64,000 nucleotides of DNA from Paragordius varius (Eukaryota; Nematomorpha): positions 124,001 through 188,000 of the forward strand of contig OZ176058.1 of the NCBI GenBank assembly GCA_964247055.1, in the 5' to 3' direction. The notes beneath the pieces were generated by a model. The model was not told where the DNA came from. It searched no databases and was given only the letters and a program-made list of their open reading frames with translations. The translations under genes and the position numbers were made by a program. Positions within the stretch are counted from its first letter, which is position 1; every line of letters starts with the position of its first letter. Shown one piece after another: positions 53,351-55,785 of this stretch.

Positions 53351-54250
53351 TTCACACTTTGCTATACTAAATATAATAAGTTATAATCAAAAAAATCAAA
53401 ATTTATATTAAATAAAAAAAATATGTCTTTATATTATCAAGTTTTGTCCTTCCGTATAATTTCAGTTTTTACTCTATATTTTATAAAATTAAATAATTTA
53501 AAAGATTTAAAAAAATAGGGGTGGTTTAAAGAAATTTGTCTAAATAATTTCATTTTTAAGTTATAAAATTTCATCATAAAACTAATTTTACAGTTGTAAT
53601 TAAATATTGTAACCAAAGGTTTTAAAAGTATGTCTTTTAAAAAAAAATGCCTAATAATTTCATTTTTAAGTTATAAAATTCAATATAAAACTAATTTTAC
53701 TGTATATTTTACAGTTGTAATTAAATAATTTAATCTTTTGGTTTAAAAAGTAATATGTATGTCTTTTAAATTTGCCTAATAATTTCATTTTTAAGTTATA
53801 AAATTCAAAATAAAACTAATTTTATTGTATTTTCAGTTATAATTTAATATTTTGGTTTTAAATAGTATGATGTCTTTTAAAGAAATTTGCTTAATAATTT
53901 CCTTTTTAAGGTATTAAATTCAATATAAAACTAATTTTACATTAAATATTTTAAGAGAAGGTTTTTAAAAAATAGGATGTCTTTTAAAGAAAATTGCCTA
54001 ATAATTTCATTTTACTGTATAAAATTTCAATAAATAAAATTATTACTGTATTTTTAGGTTGATCGCTGATATAATATTGTACATTACAGGTTAGATATTT
54101 GTTTTGAGGTGAACATTGTTCCAGCTGTTTTTGATTTTCTTTTTGATTTTGTTGAAAATTTTTAAAATTTTCAGAGATGGCGCATTTGTCCGAATCGCTA
54201 TCAGCTGATGTGCTTTTTAAAGATGAATTTGAAGGAGTTAGAATAACCAT
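2046..54250 (-). CDS. FHOD: FHOD-family formin, complete gene, 26 coding exons
   Basis: Formins of this family nucleate, cap and bundle actin filaments; FHOD proteins act in stress fibres and muscle sarcomeres. Spliced exons give 1,723 residues: GTPase-binding-like region about 54-175, FH3/armadillo about 176-444, Asn/Ser-rich linker about 445-920, FHOD signature LRIGDLDF at 936-943, short FH1 at about 1006-1026, FH2 about 1088-1500, DAD-like [13 protein letters not shown] at 1667-1679 and a basic end GRRSFNVKR. The FH2 holds KRSNAINIG, which contains the conserved actin-contact isoleucine region, and the post motif GNFLNG. SIGDLDF-type signature, NAINIG and GNFLNGTQ point to FHOD rather than DIA, DAAM or FMNL. 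All 25 introns are GT-AG and all phases agree. Total length is near vertebrate FHOD3, but introns take 90 per cent of the locus. The start is the first ATG of the exon carrying the conserved NVQYYISDQ; a further upstream exon cannot be excluded. Confidence 0.93.
2300..3350. other. Intron 25, AT-only part
   Basis: Almost pure A and T with short A-runs and TTAAA words; I see no gene, element or exon-like copy. Confidence 0.7.
3360..5480. repeat. Intron 25 tandem array of MITE right ends
   Basis: About 12 direct copies of ACGTTTTGTCCGTATAATTT followed by CAATTTTTACTGTAA, at roughly 3891, 4066, 4195, 4315, 4485, 4655, 4789, 4915, 5053, 5191, 5318 and 5447. They are separated by 120-170 nt that share AAGACAAGGTTTTA and AATAGCAATAAA. 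One more or less complete element lies near 3645-3917. Confidence 0.85.
5588..5999 (-). CDS. FHOD: FHOD exon 25 (residues 1503-1639), C-terminal linker
   Basis: 137 codons plus one base: Ser/Thr-rich, then a poly-Asn tract, ending [13 protein letters not shown]. Low-complexity linker between FH2 and DAD. Strong donor GTAAGT; without splicing a stop follows after three codons. Contains one CAGCTG and one AGATGGCG. Confidence 0.85.
6774..7065. mobile_element. CAGTAAAAA MITE in intron 24
   Basis: Left end TTACAGTAAAAACCG, right end ACGTTTTGTCCGTATAAT. It is the common family, about 290 bp, with the last part of the right end degraded. Confidence 0.75.
7160..8790 (-). repeat. Exon-24 donor-edge array, about 10 copies
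   Basis: Ten direct copies of the last ~60 nt of exon 24 plus its donor, starting near 7163, 7353, 7582, 7770, 7936, 8077, 8239, 8401, 8581 and 8708. Plus-strand core CTTACATCAATTATCATTTT then TCCACG. Nine keep GTAAG; the copy at 7582 reads GTATG. The linkers of 80-150 nt are much less alike. Confidence 0.92.
8937..9177 (-). CDS. FHOD: FHOD exon 24 (residues 1422-1502), FH2 end
   Basis: [19 protein letters not shown], then [20 protein letters not shown] and [13 protein letters not shown], matching vertebrate KFCRIISEFALEYRTTRERV and RERNKTRGKMITD. It carries a roughly 20-residue Gly/Ser insertion before KFCR. Donor GTAAG is copied ten times in the following intron. Confidence 0.95.
9413..9677. 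mobile_element. CAGTAAAAA MITE in intron 23
   Basis: TA-flanked element with left end CAGTTAAAAAATTCAATAAT and right end TTTGTCCGTATATTTTTACTG. About 265 bp; both ends decayed. Confidence 0.7.
10214..10288 (-). CDS. FHOD: FHOD exon 23 (residues 1397-1421), FH2
   Basis: [20 protein letters not shown] followed by RLLN matches vertebrate MSEFLKDCAERIIILKIVHR. Acceptor TGTCAG, donor GTTAAT. The acceptor edge is copied three times upstream in the intron. Confidence 0.95.
10605..11145 (-). repeat. Exon-23 acceptor-edge array, 3 copies
   Basis: Copies of the exon-23 start with its acceptor at about 10607-10645, 10907-10945 and 11105-11145; plus-strand core CAATCATTCAAGAATTCGGA then CATTCTGACAAAAAAATAAA. 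All keep the CAG acceptor; the copy at 10607 is altered in the exon part (GCAAATACTGAC). Confidence 0.9.
11290..11740. repeat. Intron 22 AT-rich tandem repeats
   Basis: Repeats of AAATCAAATATTAACTAAAA then AAATAATTTATATAAAATAT, about five copies. They share their linker with the exon-23 edge array but lack the exon part. Confidence 0.6.
12130..12195 (-). repeat. Single copy of the exon-22 donor edge
   Basis: The plus-strand stretch TTACCTAATTTTTAGAACCG then GACCAGTCTCATACTT duplicates the exon-22 end at 12558-12595, including the donor, then departs. Confidence 0.9.
12562..12677 (-). CDS. FHOD: FHOD exon 22 (residues 1359-1396), FH2
   Basis: [20 protein letters not shown] then [16 protein letters not shown] matches vertebrate VDFDQLQDNLCQMERRCKAS and WDHLKAIAKHEMKPVL. 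Ends two bases into Arg1397. Confidence 0.95.
13298..13658. mobile_element. ACCATTTACAG-type MITE in intron 21
   Basis: Left end TACCATTTACAATTCTAATT, right end GTGTAAATGTTA, with several GGTGAATTTGAATTGTT units inside. About 360 bp. Confidence 0.7.
13660..13760. mobile_element. Right half of a CAGTAAAAA MITE
   Basis: ATTTGTCTTTATATATTT then ACGTTTTGTCAGTATAATTT and ATTACTGTA; no left end is found nearby. Confidence 0.65.
14160..15505 (-). repeat. Exon-21 donor-edge array, about 8 copies
   Basis: Plus-strand core AATACTCTTGAAGATCGAAC near 14162, 14258, 14397, 14708, 14957, 15183, 15338 and 15482. It copies the last ~20-35 nt of exon 21 and donor GTATTTA. Linkers are rich in AAAAACCAAAAAATAA and TACAAATATTTCTACATTAA. 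Confidence 0.9.
15708..15869 (-). CDS. FHOD: FHOD exon 21 (residues 1305-1358), FH2
   Basis: [20 protein letters not shown] and [16 protein letters not shown] match vertebrate SYLEKVPEVKDTVHKQSLL and SSDLYSEIGAITRSAK. 54 codons, phase 0. Acceptor and donor edges are both copied in the neighbouring introns. Confidence 0.96.
16035..17780 (-). repeat. Exon-21 acceptor-edge array, about 10 copies
   Basis: Copies of the first ~58 nt of exon 21 with its acceptor near 16041, 16370, 16588, 16738 (short), 16871 (short), 17010, 17160, 17371, 17565 and 17722. Core CAATGTGGAAACCAAAACAC followed by TAATAAA. The TTATTAG acceptor is kept in most. Confidence 0.93.
18215..18517. mobile_element. CAGTAAAAA MITE in intron 20
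   Basis: TA-flanked; left CAGTAAAAAGTGAATTTATA, right TACGTTTTGTCCATGTATAA then TTTCAATTTTTACTG. About 300 bp, apparently whole. Confidence 0.8.
18792..18911 (-). CDS. FHOD: FHOD exon 20 (residues 1265-1304), FH2 post motif
   Basis: [20 protein letters not shown] then [17 protein letters not shown] at 1297-1302 is the FH2 dimerisation post motif. The acceptor AG ends a run of TA dinucleotides. Donor GTTTAT. Confidence 0.96.
19057..19336. mobile_element. ACCATTTACAG-type MITE, best copy
   Basis: Inverted ends CCATTTACAGTTCGAA and TTCGAACTGTAAATGG, flanked by TA on both sides, 280 bp. The inner arms carry CACCCTTAAACAATTCAAAT and its reverse. No coding capacity; a non-autonomous DNA transposon. 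Confidence 0.85.
19549..19712. mobile_element. Third inverted-repeat element
   Basis: Ends CATTTTAATGG then CTGTTTGATTCACACTA, and TAGTGTGAAATAATCAACCA then TTAAAATG, pair over most of their 40-odd bases, with ACACAGTA / TACTGTGT further in. 164 bp, no coding capacity. Confidence 0.7.
20040..23372 (-). repeat. Exon-19 donor-edge array, about 22 copies
   Basis: The unit, 100-160 nt, contains TTACCCTTTCTATGGTTTCA on the plus strand, copying the last ~18 nt of exon 19 and its donor. Linkers include GAGATTATCAATATACAATG and TATCCATAAAAATTTAAAAT. In nearly all copies the donor is inside an inverted repeat, GGGTAAAAAATTACCC. The array abuts the real donor. Confidence 0.92.
23373..23558 (-). CDS. 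FHOD: FHOD exon 19 (residues 1203-1264), FH2
   Basis: [20 protein letters not shown] then [20 protein letters not shown] and LWAFKLDYE are near-identical to vertebrate FHOD FH2. Donor AGG then GTAATA sits in an inverted repeat and is copied about 22 times in the next intron. Confidence 0.96.
23990..26400 (-). repeat. Exon-18 donor-edge array, about 8 copies
   Basis: Copies near 24001, 24423, 24741, 25063, 25497, 25905, 26124 and 26331 of the last ~50 nt of exon 18 with donor; core CCTCAATTCCTTCACGATTT then ATAATGCTAGAATCC. Shorter relics (CCCAATTTATAATGCTAAAT) lie between them, so the larger period is composite. Confidence 0.93.
24220..24260. repeat. TA microsatellite inside the exon-18 array
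   Basis: About 20 TA units, interrupting one linker only. Confidence 0.9.
26783..26938 (-). CDS. FHOD: FHOD exon 18 (residues 1151-1202), FH2 actin-contact segment
   Basis: [20 protein letters not shown] matches vertebrate [19 protein letters not shown]; this segment carries the FH2 isoleucine needed for actin binding. It ends INREGIE (vertebrate NKEGIEK). Donor GAG then GTTTTT. Both edges are copied in flanking introns. Confidence 0.95.
26990..27425 (-). repeat. Exon-18 acceptor-edge array, 3-4 copies
   Basis: Repeats of TTTTTGATTTTAGTTTTGTT then CTAG, at about 27165-27205, 27275-27305 and 27370-27405, copying the exon-18 start and acceptor. Exon 18 therefore has an array on each side. Confidence 0.75.
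27428..28200. mobile_element. Cluster of CAGTAAAAA MITE left ends
   Basis: Left ends at about 27428, 27598 and 27889 (AATTATACGGACAAAAC) in the same direction, each followed by TCATACTTTTTAAAC-like arms. Right ends are missing or eroded. Confidence 0.65.
28210..28498. mobile_element. CAGTAAAAA MITE in intron 17
   Basis: Left CAGTGAAATTTGAAATTATA, right CCGTAAAATTTCAATTTTTA then CTG; about 290 bp, TA-flanked. Confidence 0.75.
28842..28946 (-). CDS. FHOD: FHOD exon 17 (residues 1116-1150), FH2
   Basis: [20 protein letters not shown] then FETKAKDI aligns with vertebrate [20 protein letters not shown]. The expected Trp of the lasso is present in CIWN. Phase 0 on both sides, donor GTTATA. Confidence 0.9.
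29041..29301. mobile_element. CAGTAAAAA MITE in intron 16
   Basis: TA-flanked, 261 bp; left CAGTAAAAATTAAAATTATA, right ACGTTTTGTCCATAGTAATC then AATTTTTACTG. Confidence 0.82.
29593..29774 (-). CDS. FHOD: FHOD exon 16 (residues 1055-1115), FH2 start
   Basis: [17 protein letters not shown] matches vertebrate KRKTVKLFWRELK, the FH2 lasso entry, at about 1087-1103. The preceding 30 residues are a low-complexity FH1-FH2 linker. The motif AATAAATAGATGG lies just upstream of the acceptor. Confidence 0.92.
30072..30364. mobile_element. CAGTAAAAA MITE in intron 15
   Basis: Right end ACGTTTTGTCCGTATAATAT then CAATTTTTACTG is intact; the left end (AAAAATTATACTATGGACAA) is eroded at its tip. About 290 bp. 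Confidence 0.75.
30785..32140 (-). repeat. Exon-15 donor-edge copies mixed with MITE ends
   Basis: Plus-strand core CTAACCTTTTAGTGTATTA near 30988, 31272, 31428 (short), 31755 and 31940 copies the exon-15 end with donor GTTAG; some extend to ATTATTCATGGGAGAA. Between them lie right ends of the CAGTAAAAA MITE, so the repeated unit is MITE end plus donor. Confidence 0.85.
32156..32783 (-). CDS. FHOD: FHOD exon 15 (residues 846-1054), FHOD signature and FH1
   Basis: Asn/Ser-rich first half, then [19 protein letters not shown], matching vertebrate LSIGDLDFSDL before FH1. FH1 is brief: [20 protein letters not shown] at about 1009-1028. Donor GTTAGT is copied in the following intron. Confidence 0.92.
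32809..33096. mobile_element. CAGTAAAAA MITE in intron 14
   Basis: Left CAGTAAAAATTGAAACTATA, right CGTCCGTATAATTTCAGTTT then TTACTG, 288 bp. It makes up most of this 438-nt intron. Right flank is TA, left flank TT. Confidence 0.85.
33222..34045 (-). CDS. FHOD: FHOD exon 14 (residues 571-845), disordered linker
   Basis: 274 codons of Asn/Ser/Gln-rich linker beginning GRYSDKNF. It contains [17 protein letters not shown] and [12 protein letters not shown], possible short linear motifs. It carries five CAGCTG hexamers in different reading frames. Its acceptor is the end of a TA microsatellite. Longest exon of the gene. Confidence 0.88.
34047..34073. repeat. TA microsatellite forming the exon-14 acceptor tract
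   Basis: The minus-strand acceptor AG at 34046-34047 is the end of about 13 TA units; there is no pyrimidine tract. Confidence 0.85.
34090..34315. mobile_element. Decayed CAGTAAAAA MITE in intron 13
   Basis: ACAGATATAACGTAAAAACT then AAAAGACAAATATTTTTT on the left, GGGTTTGTCCGTATAATT on the right; tips lost. Confidence 0.5.
34344..34840. mobile_element. ACCATTTACAG-type MITE in intron 13
   Basis: Left TATACCATTTACCCCTTTAA, right TTTTAACTGTAAATGGTA. An inner CACCCTTGAACAATTCAAAT run is repeated about six times; about 500 bp. Confidence 0.78.
35080..36125 (-). repeat. Intron 13 tandem array, period about 85, ~12 copies
   Basis: The unit holds GTTATAAGTCCAAGAAAACT then AAAACTCTATATTATGAAAA and TCATATTTTTTAGATTTTTT. 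The last part faintly resembles the exon-13 end (ATATTTTTGGATAGATT), and the array abuts that donor, so it may be a worn donor-edge array. Confidence 0.75.
36142..36236 (-). CDS. FHOD: FHOD exon 13 (residues 539-570)
   Basis: [20 protein letters not shown] then [11 protein letters not shown]; linker with no recognisable domain. Phase fits both neighbours (Lys539 and Gly571 are split codons). Acceptor TTTTAG, donor GTTTTA. Confidence 0.75.
36594..36903. mobile_element. CAGTAAAAA MITE in intron 12
   Basis: TA-flanked; left CAGTAAAATCTGAAATTATA, right TTTGCGTATAATTTATATTT then TTACAG; about 310 bp. Confidence 0.75.
37055..37745 (-). repeat. Exon-12 donor-edge array, about 4 copies
   Basis: Copies starting near 37065, 37270, 37450 and 37590 of the exon-12 end; core CATTGATGTTTACATTATTT then TCATAGATGTTTACATTG and TTACTTTTTATGGCCATTTT. 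The exon end is itself internally repetitive (ATTATTAGTTACATAATTTT), so expansion has run through the exon border. Confidence 0.85.
37796..38081 (-). CDS. FHOD: FHOD exon 12 (residues 444-538), Asn-rich linker
   Basis: 94 codons, strongly Asn-rich, with a more ordered centre [20 protein letters not shown]. The end is an internal repeat of [14 protein letters not shown] units. Both splice borders have neighbouring arrays of copies. No family match beyond position and phase. Confidence 0.8.
38245..39190 (-). repeat. Exon-12 acceptor-edge array, about 5 copies
   Basis: Copies near 38250-38370, 38485-38575, 38660-38760, 38880-38960 and a worn one at 39120-39185. Core GAAGTTTCTAGAA followed by AATAAATAGATGGAGTATAA; extends ~75 nt into exon sequence. 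Four copies keep the CTAG acceptor. Confidence 0.9.
39191..40110. other. Intron 11, AT-rich remainder
   Basis: Contains four-fold repeats of AAATTCTAAATATAAA then TTTTTAAATCTGTTTTAAAT (about 140 nt) and the CAGCTG at 39245; no gene seen. Confidence 0.6.
40123..40305 (-). CDS. FHOD: FHOD exon 11 (residues 383-443), end of FH3
   Basis: [20 protein letters not shown] matches vertebrate DVVDCLEELGIAAVSQRHLN, the last FH3 helices. It follows a run of seven Asn codons. The acceptor edge is copied several times in the upstream intron. Confidence 0.9.
40390..40945 (-). repeat. Exon-11 acceptor-edge array, about 6 copies
   Basis: Plus-strand core TTGCAAATTTCAGTTAAATT then TCCTAAAAATAAAA. The best copy is 40403-40440; partial copies lie near 40540, 40567, 40692, 40823 and 40910. 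It copies the first ~30 nt of exon 11 with acceptor TTTTAG. Confidence 0.85.
41615..41714 (-). CDS. FHOD: FHOD exon 10 (residues 350-382)
   Basis: [19 protein letters not shown] and onward: an open, in-phase stretch joining FH3 to exon 11. Low similarity to vertebrate FHOD; supported by splice sites (GTTAG acceptor, GTAATT donor) and phase. Confidence 0.75.
42259..42353 (-). CDS. FHOD: FHOD exon 9 (residues 318-349)
   Basis: [20 protein letters not shown] then [11 protein letters not shown] corresponds to vertebrate KPWSNIMEILEEKDGVDTE and LLVYAMTLVNK. Donor is AAG followed by GTTTTT. Confidence 0.9.
42638..43150. mobile_element. Composite CAGTAAAAA MITE with one left and three right ends
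   Basis: Left AAACTGAAATTATACGGACA; right ends near 42835 (TGTTTTGTCTGTATAACT), 42985 (CTTTGTCCATAGTATAAT) and 43130 (GTTTGGTCCGTATAATT), about 150 nt apart. This is a small version of the intron 25 array. Confidence 0.7.
43506..43611 (-). CDS. FHOD: FHOD exon 8 (residues 283-317)
   Basis: [20 protein letters not shown] matches vertebrate FRLVVKTALKLLLVFVEYTE of FH3. 35 codons plus one base, donor GTATAA. Confidence 0.93.
45244..45332 (-). CDS. FHOD: FHOD exon 7 (residues 253-282)
   Basis: [19 protein letters not shown] then WLYSLVNSQ matches vertebrate QIMLYVDGMNGV and QWLYTL of FH3. Acceptor TTTTAG, donor GTAAAA. Confidence 0.92.
46412..46517 (-). CDS. FHOD: FHOD exon 6 (residues 218-252)
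   Basis: [10 protein letters not shown] and [10 protein letters not shown] are close matches to the vertebrate FH3 blocks EDKDLVHEF and DQNYQNYILR. Donor is GTTAT, phase 1. One of the best conserved exons. Confidence 0.92.
47504..47571 (-). CDS. FHOD: FHOD exon 5 (residues 196-217)
   Basis: [19 protein letters not shown] followed by LFQ corresponds to vertebrate LRRSLFSLKQIFQ in the FH3 armadillo repeats. Acceptor TATAG, strong donor GTAAG. Confidence 0.9.
48899..48957 (-). CDS. FHOD: FHOD exon 4 (residues 175-195, ends split)
   Basis: [19 protein letters not shown] matches the start of the FHOD FH3 (vertebrate form LILRTQLSVRVNAILE). It opens with one base completing Glu175 and ends with one base of Glu195. 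Confidence 0.88.
50321..50526 (-). CDS. FHOD: FHOD exon 3 (residues 107-174)
   Basis: 68 codons plus two bases. The end [18 protein letters not shown] is nearly the vertebrate GTYLDLESTLAEQRDEL, closing the GTPase-binding-like domain. The middle is a lineage-specific Ser-rich insertion containing one CAGCTG and one AGATGGCG motif. Donor GTAAAA. Confidence 0.88.
51023..51068. repeat. TA microsatellite
   Basis: About 23 TA units immediately left of the inverted-repeat element at 51076. Confidence 0.9.
51076..51211. mobile_element. Short MITE with CAGTAGCGTATGG ends
   Basis: Perfect terminal repeat CAGTAGCGTATGGCATAAAA (then C) with its reverse at the right end, continuing as ATTAGTCCATA / TATGGACTAAT; flanked by TA on both sides. 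136 bp. The TA target and CAGT tip are typical of Tc1/mariner-type elements. The two arms are nearly identical, so insertion is recent. Confidence 0.92.
51478..52245 (-). repeat. Exon-2 donor-side repeats
   Basis: TTACTTTTAAAGGGGCATTC occurs at 52105 and 52226 and worn at 51478 and 51893, next to the exon-2 donor. Only intron sequence just beyond the donor is copied, with little exon. Confidence 0.55.
51574..51817. mobile_element. ACCATTTACAG-type MITE in intron 2
   Basis: Left CCATATACAATTCAAATTTA, right GGTGAATTAAAACTGTAAAT then GG, TA on both sides; 244 bp. Confidence 0.82.
52256..52369 (-). CDS. FHOD: FHOD exon 2 (residues 69-106)
   Basis: 38 codons, phase 0 to phase 0, acceptor TGTTAG, donor [24 protein letters not shown] aligns with vertebrate YTFREDIPLGTQLAGVHR of the GTPase-binding-like domain. 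The usual NFPEPTRPP stretch before it is replaced by unrelated Ser/Lys-rich residues. Confidence 0.8.
52632..52942. mobile_element. CAGTAAAAA MITE, well-preserved copy
   Basis: TA-flanked, 311 bp. Left CAGTAAAAATTGAAATTATA, right CCGTATAATTTCAATTTTTA then CTG. The arms extend over AAAGACAAAAATATTTT and AAAAGACAACCCCATACTTT. No coding capacity; a Tc1/mariner-like non-autonomous element by TA target and CAGT tip. A partial left end lies just before at 52490. Confidence 0.85.
53104..53475. mobile_element. CAGTAAAAA MITE carrying a TA microsatellite
   Basis: Left ACAGTAAAAATTGAATTTCA at 53166, right TTCCGTATAATTTCAGTTTT ending near 53473; a TA run at 53315-53344 has grown inside. A stray left end precedes it at 53104. 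Confidence 0.7.
53500..54046 (-). repeat. Repeats next to the exon-1 donor, ~5 copies
   Basis: Period 100-130 nt: GCCTAATAATTTCATTTTTA then AGTTATAAAATTCAATATAA and AACTAATTTTACTGTA. The ACTGTATTTT part resembles the exon-1 end and donor (ATTACTGTATTTTTAGG), so this is probably a donor-edge array with a short exon portion. Confidence 0.7.
54047..54250 (-). CDS. FHOD: FHOD exon 1 (residues 1-68), start codon
   Basis: Begins ATG GTT ATT CTA and ends phase 0 before donor GTAAT. The end, [14 protein letters not shown], matches the FHOD N-terminal strand seen in vertebrates as CRVQFLDDTDPFNST. The first 50 residues are Ser/Gln/Asn-rich and appear not to be conserved. The first half is tandemly repeated upstream with start codons. 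The start is chosen as the most downstream copy, the only one continuous with the conserved block. Confidence 0.8.
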
Positions 54251-55064
54251 TTTTTAAATATGATTAATACTATCTTACAAAGCCGAATTAATTGGTTTAT
54301 TGTTCTTGCTGTTTTTGTTGATTTTGTTGGAAATTTTTAAAATTTTCTGAGATGGCGCATTTTTCAGAGACCTCGCGATCAGCTGATGTGCTTTTTGAAG
54401 ACGAATTCGAAGGAGAATTAGTAGATGATAAATTTAGAATGACCATTTTTCAAAAGCGTTTAATACGACTTGAAATTTTTGAAATTTTCTGAGATGGCGC
54501 ATTTGTCCGAATCGCGATCAGCTGATGTGCTTTTTGAAGATGAATTTGAAAGAGAATTAGTAGATGATAAATTTAAAATAACCATTTTTTATATGCGTTT
54601 AATTTTGAAATTTTCTGAGATGGAGCATTTTTCCGGGAGCTCACTATCAGCTGATGTACTTTTTGAAGATGAATTTGAAGGAGATGATAATGTCGAATTC
54701 AGAATAACCATTTTTTATATGTGTTTAATACGACTTGGAAATTTGAAATTTTCTGAGATGGCGCATTTGTCCGAGACCTCGCGATCAGCTGATGTGCTTT
54801 TTGAAGATAAATTTGAAGGAGTTAGAATAACCATTTTTAAAAATATGCGAGGATTTATAAAAAGTTAATCTAACAAAGTCCAATTAATTGGTTTATTGTT
54901 CTAGCTGTTTTTGTTTTTGATTTTCTTTTTGATGATTTTGTTGAAAATTTTTGAAAATTTTAGAGATGGCGCATTTGTCCGAATCGCGATCAGCTGATGT
55001 GCTTTTCGAAGATCAATTTAAAGGAGAAATAGATGATAAATTTAAAATAACCATTTTTTAAAAG
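54251..55064 (-). repeat. Exon-1 start-codon array, 5 copies
   Basis: Minus-strand copies of the first ~115 nt of exon 1 with ATG at 54446, 54585, 54711, 54834 and 55054. Each reads MVIL then a Ser/Asn-rich stretch, and four continue through KSTSAD and ISENF. The copy at 54446 stays open for about 48 codons. None reaches the conserved NVQYYISDQ. They could be alternative first exons, upstream ORFs or relics. Confidence 0.88.
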
Positions 55065-55439
55065 CGTTTACGATTTATAAAAAGTTAATCTTACAAAGTT
55101 AAATTATTAGGTTTTATTTTCGAAATAAACTCTTTAGTTATATGTGCGAACAAAAAAGTATTATAGTATTCATAAATTGCTTTTAAAAGGGAGAAAATAT
55201 CTGGCTGTTCAATAGCGATAATAAAGTTTAGAAAAGATTTTTTTCCATATAATCTTATGAAACCCAAATAGTTTTATTTTTGAAACGATAATAAGATTTA
55301 GAAAAATTTAGTAATCACCATCTTTTTTACTTGTTTTAATTTTGTGAATTTTTCATTAATAAGAAAATATTAAATGATGAATAATTTTAGAGGTATAAAC
55401 GTTTTTTAACGAAAGAATAGATATTTGAGAATTATTAGT

Positions 55440-55785
55440 CAGCTGATGATTATAAAATATTTTACAAATACCATTTCATATACGTTTTACAGTAAGGATT
55501 CAAAACTCATATAATTTTCTTTGAATAAAACGCCCGACATAAGTTTTTGAGAGATGGCGGATATATCCGAGGTTGATATCAGCTGATTATATATGATGAA
55601 AAATTAGTTGTATGTATTATTTTTAACATATATTGAATTTACAAATACACCATTTCATATATATGTTTTACAGTAAGGATTCAAAGCTTATATAATTTTC
55701 TTTGAATAAAACGCCCGATCACAAGCGTAAGTTTTTTGAGAGGTGGCGGATATATTTGAGCTTGATATCAGCTGATATTAACAGA
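55440..55785 (-). repeat. Two older copies with the same motifs
   Basis: Two 190-nt direct copies (about 55475-55590 and 55660-55780) share GTTTTACAGTAAGGATTCAA, AATAAAACGCCCGA, GAG(A/G)TGGCGGATAT and GATATCAGCTGAT. They keep the AGATGGCG-CAGCTGAT pair of the exon-1 copies but not the coding frame. Confidence 0.75.

Noticed and set aside
54470-54868. Plus-strand open frame of 132 codons with three EMAHLSE...SADVLFEDEFE-like repeats
   Set aside because: It is antisense to the exon-1 copies; the minus strand gives the start codon and joins the conserved FHOD N-terminus. The openness follows from the tandem repeat.
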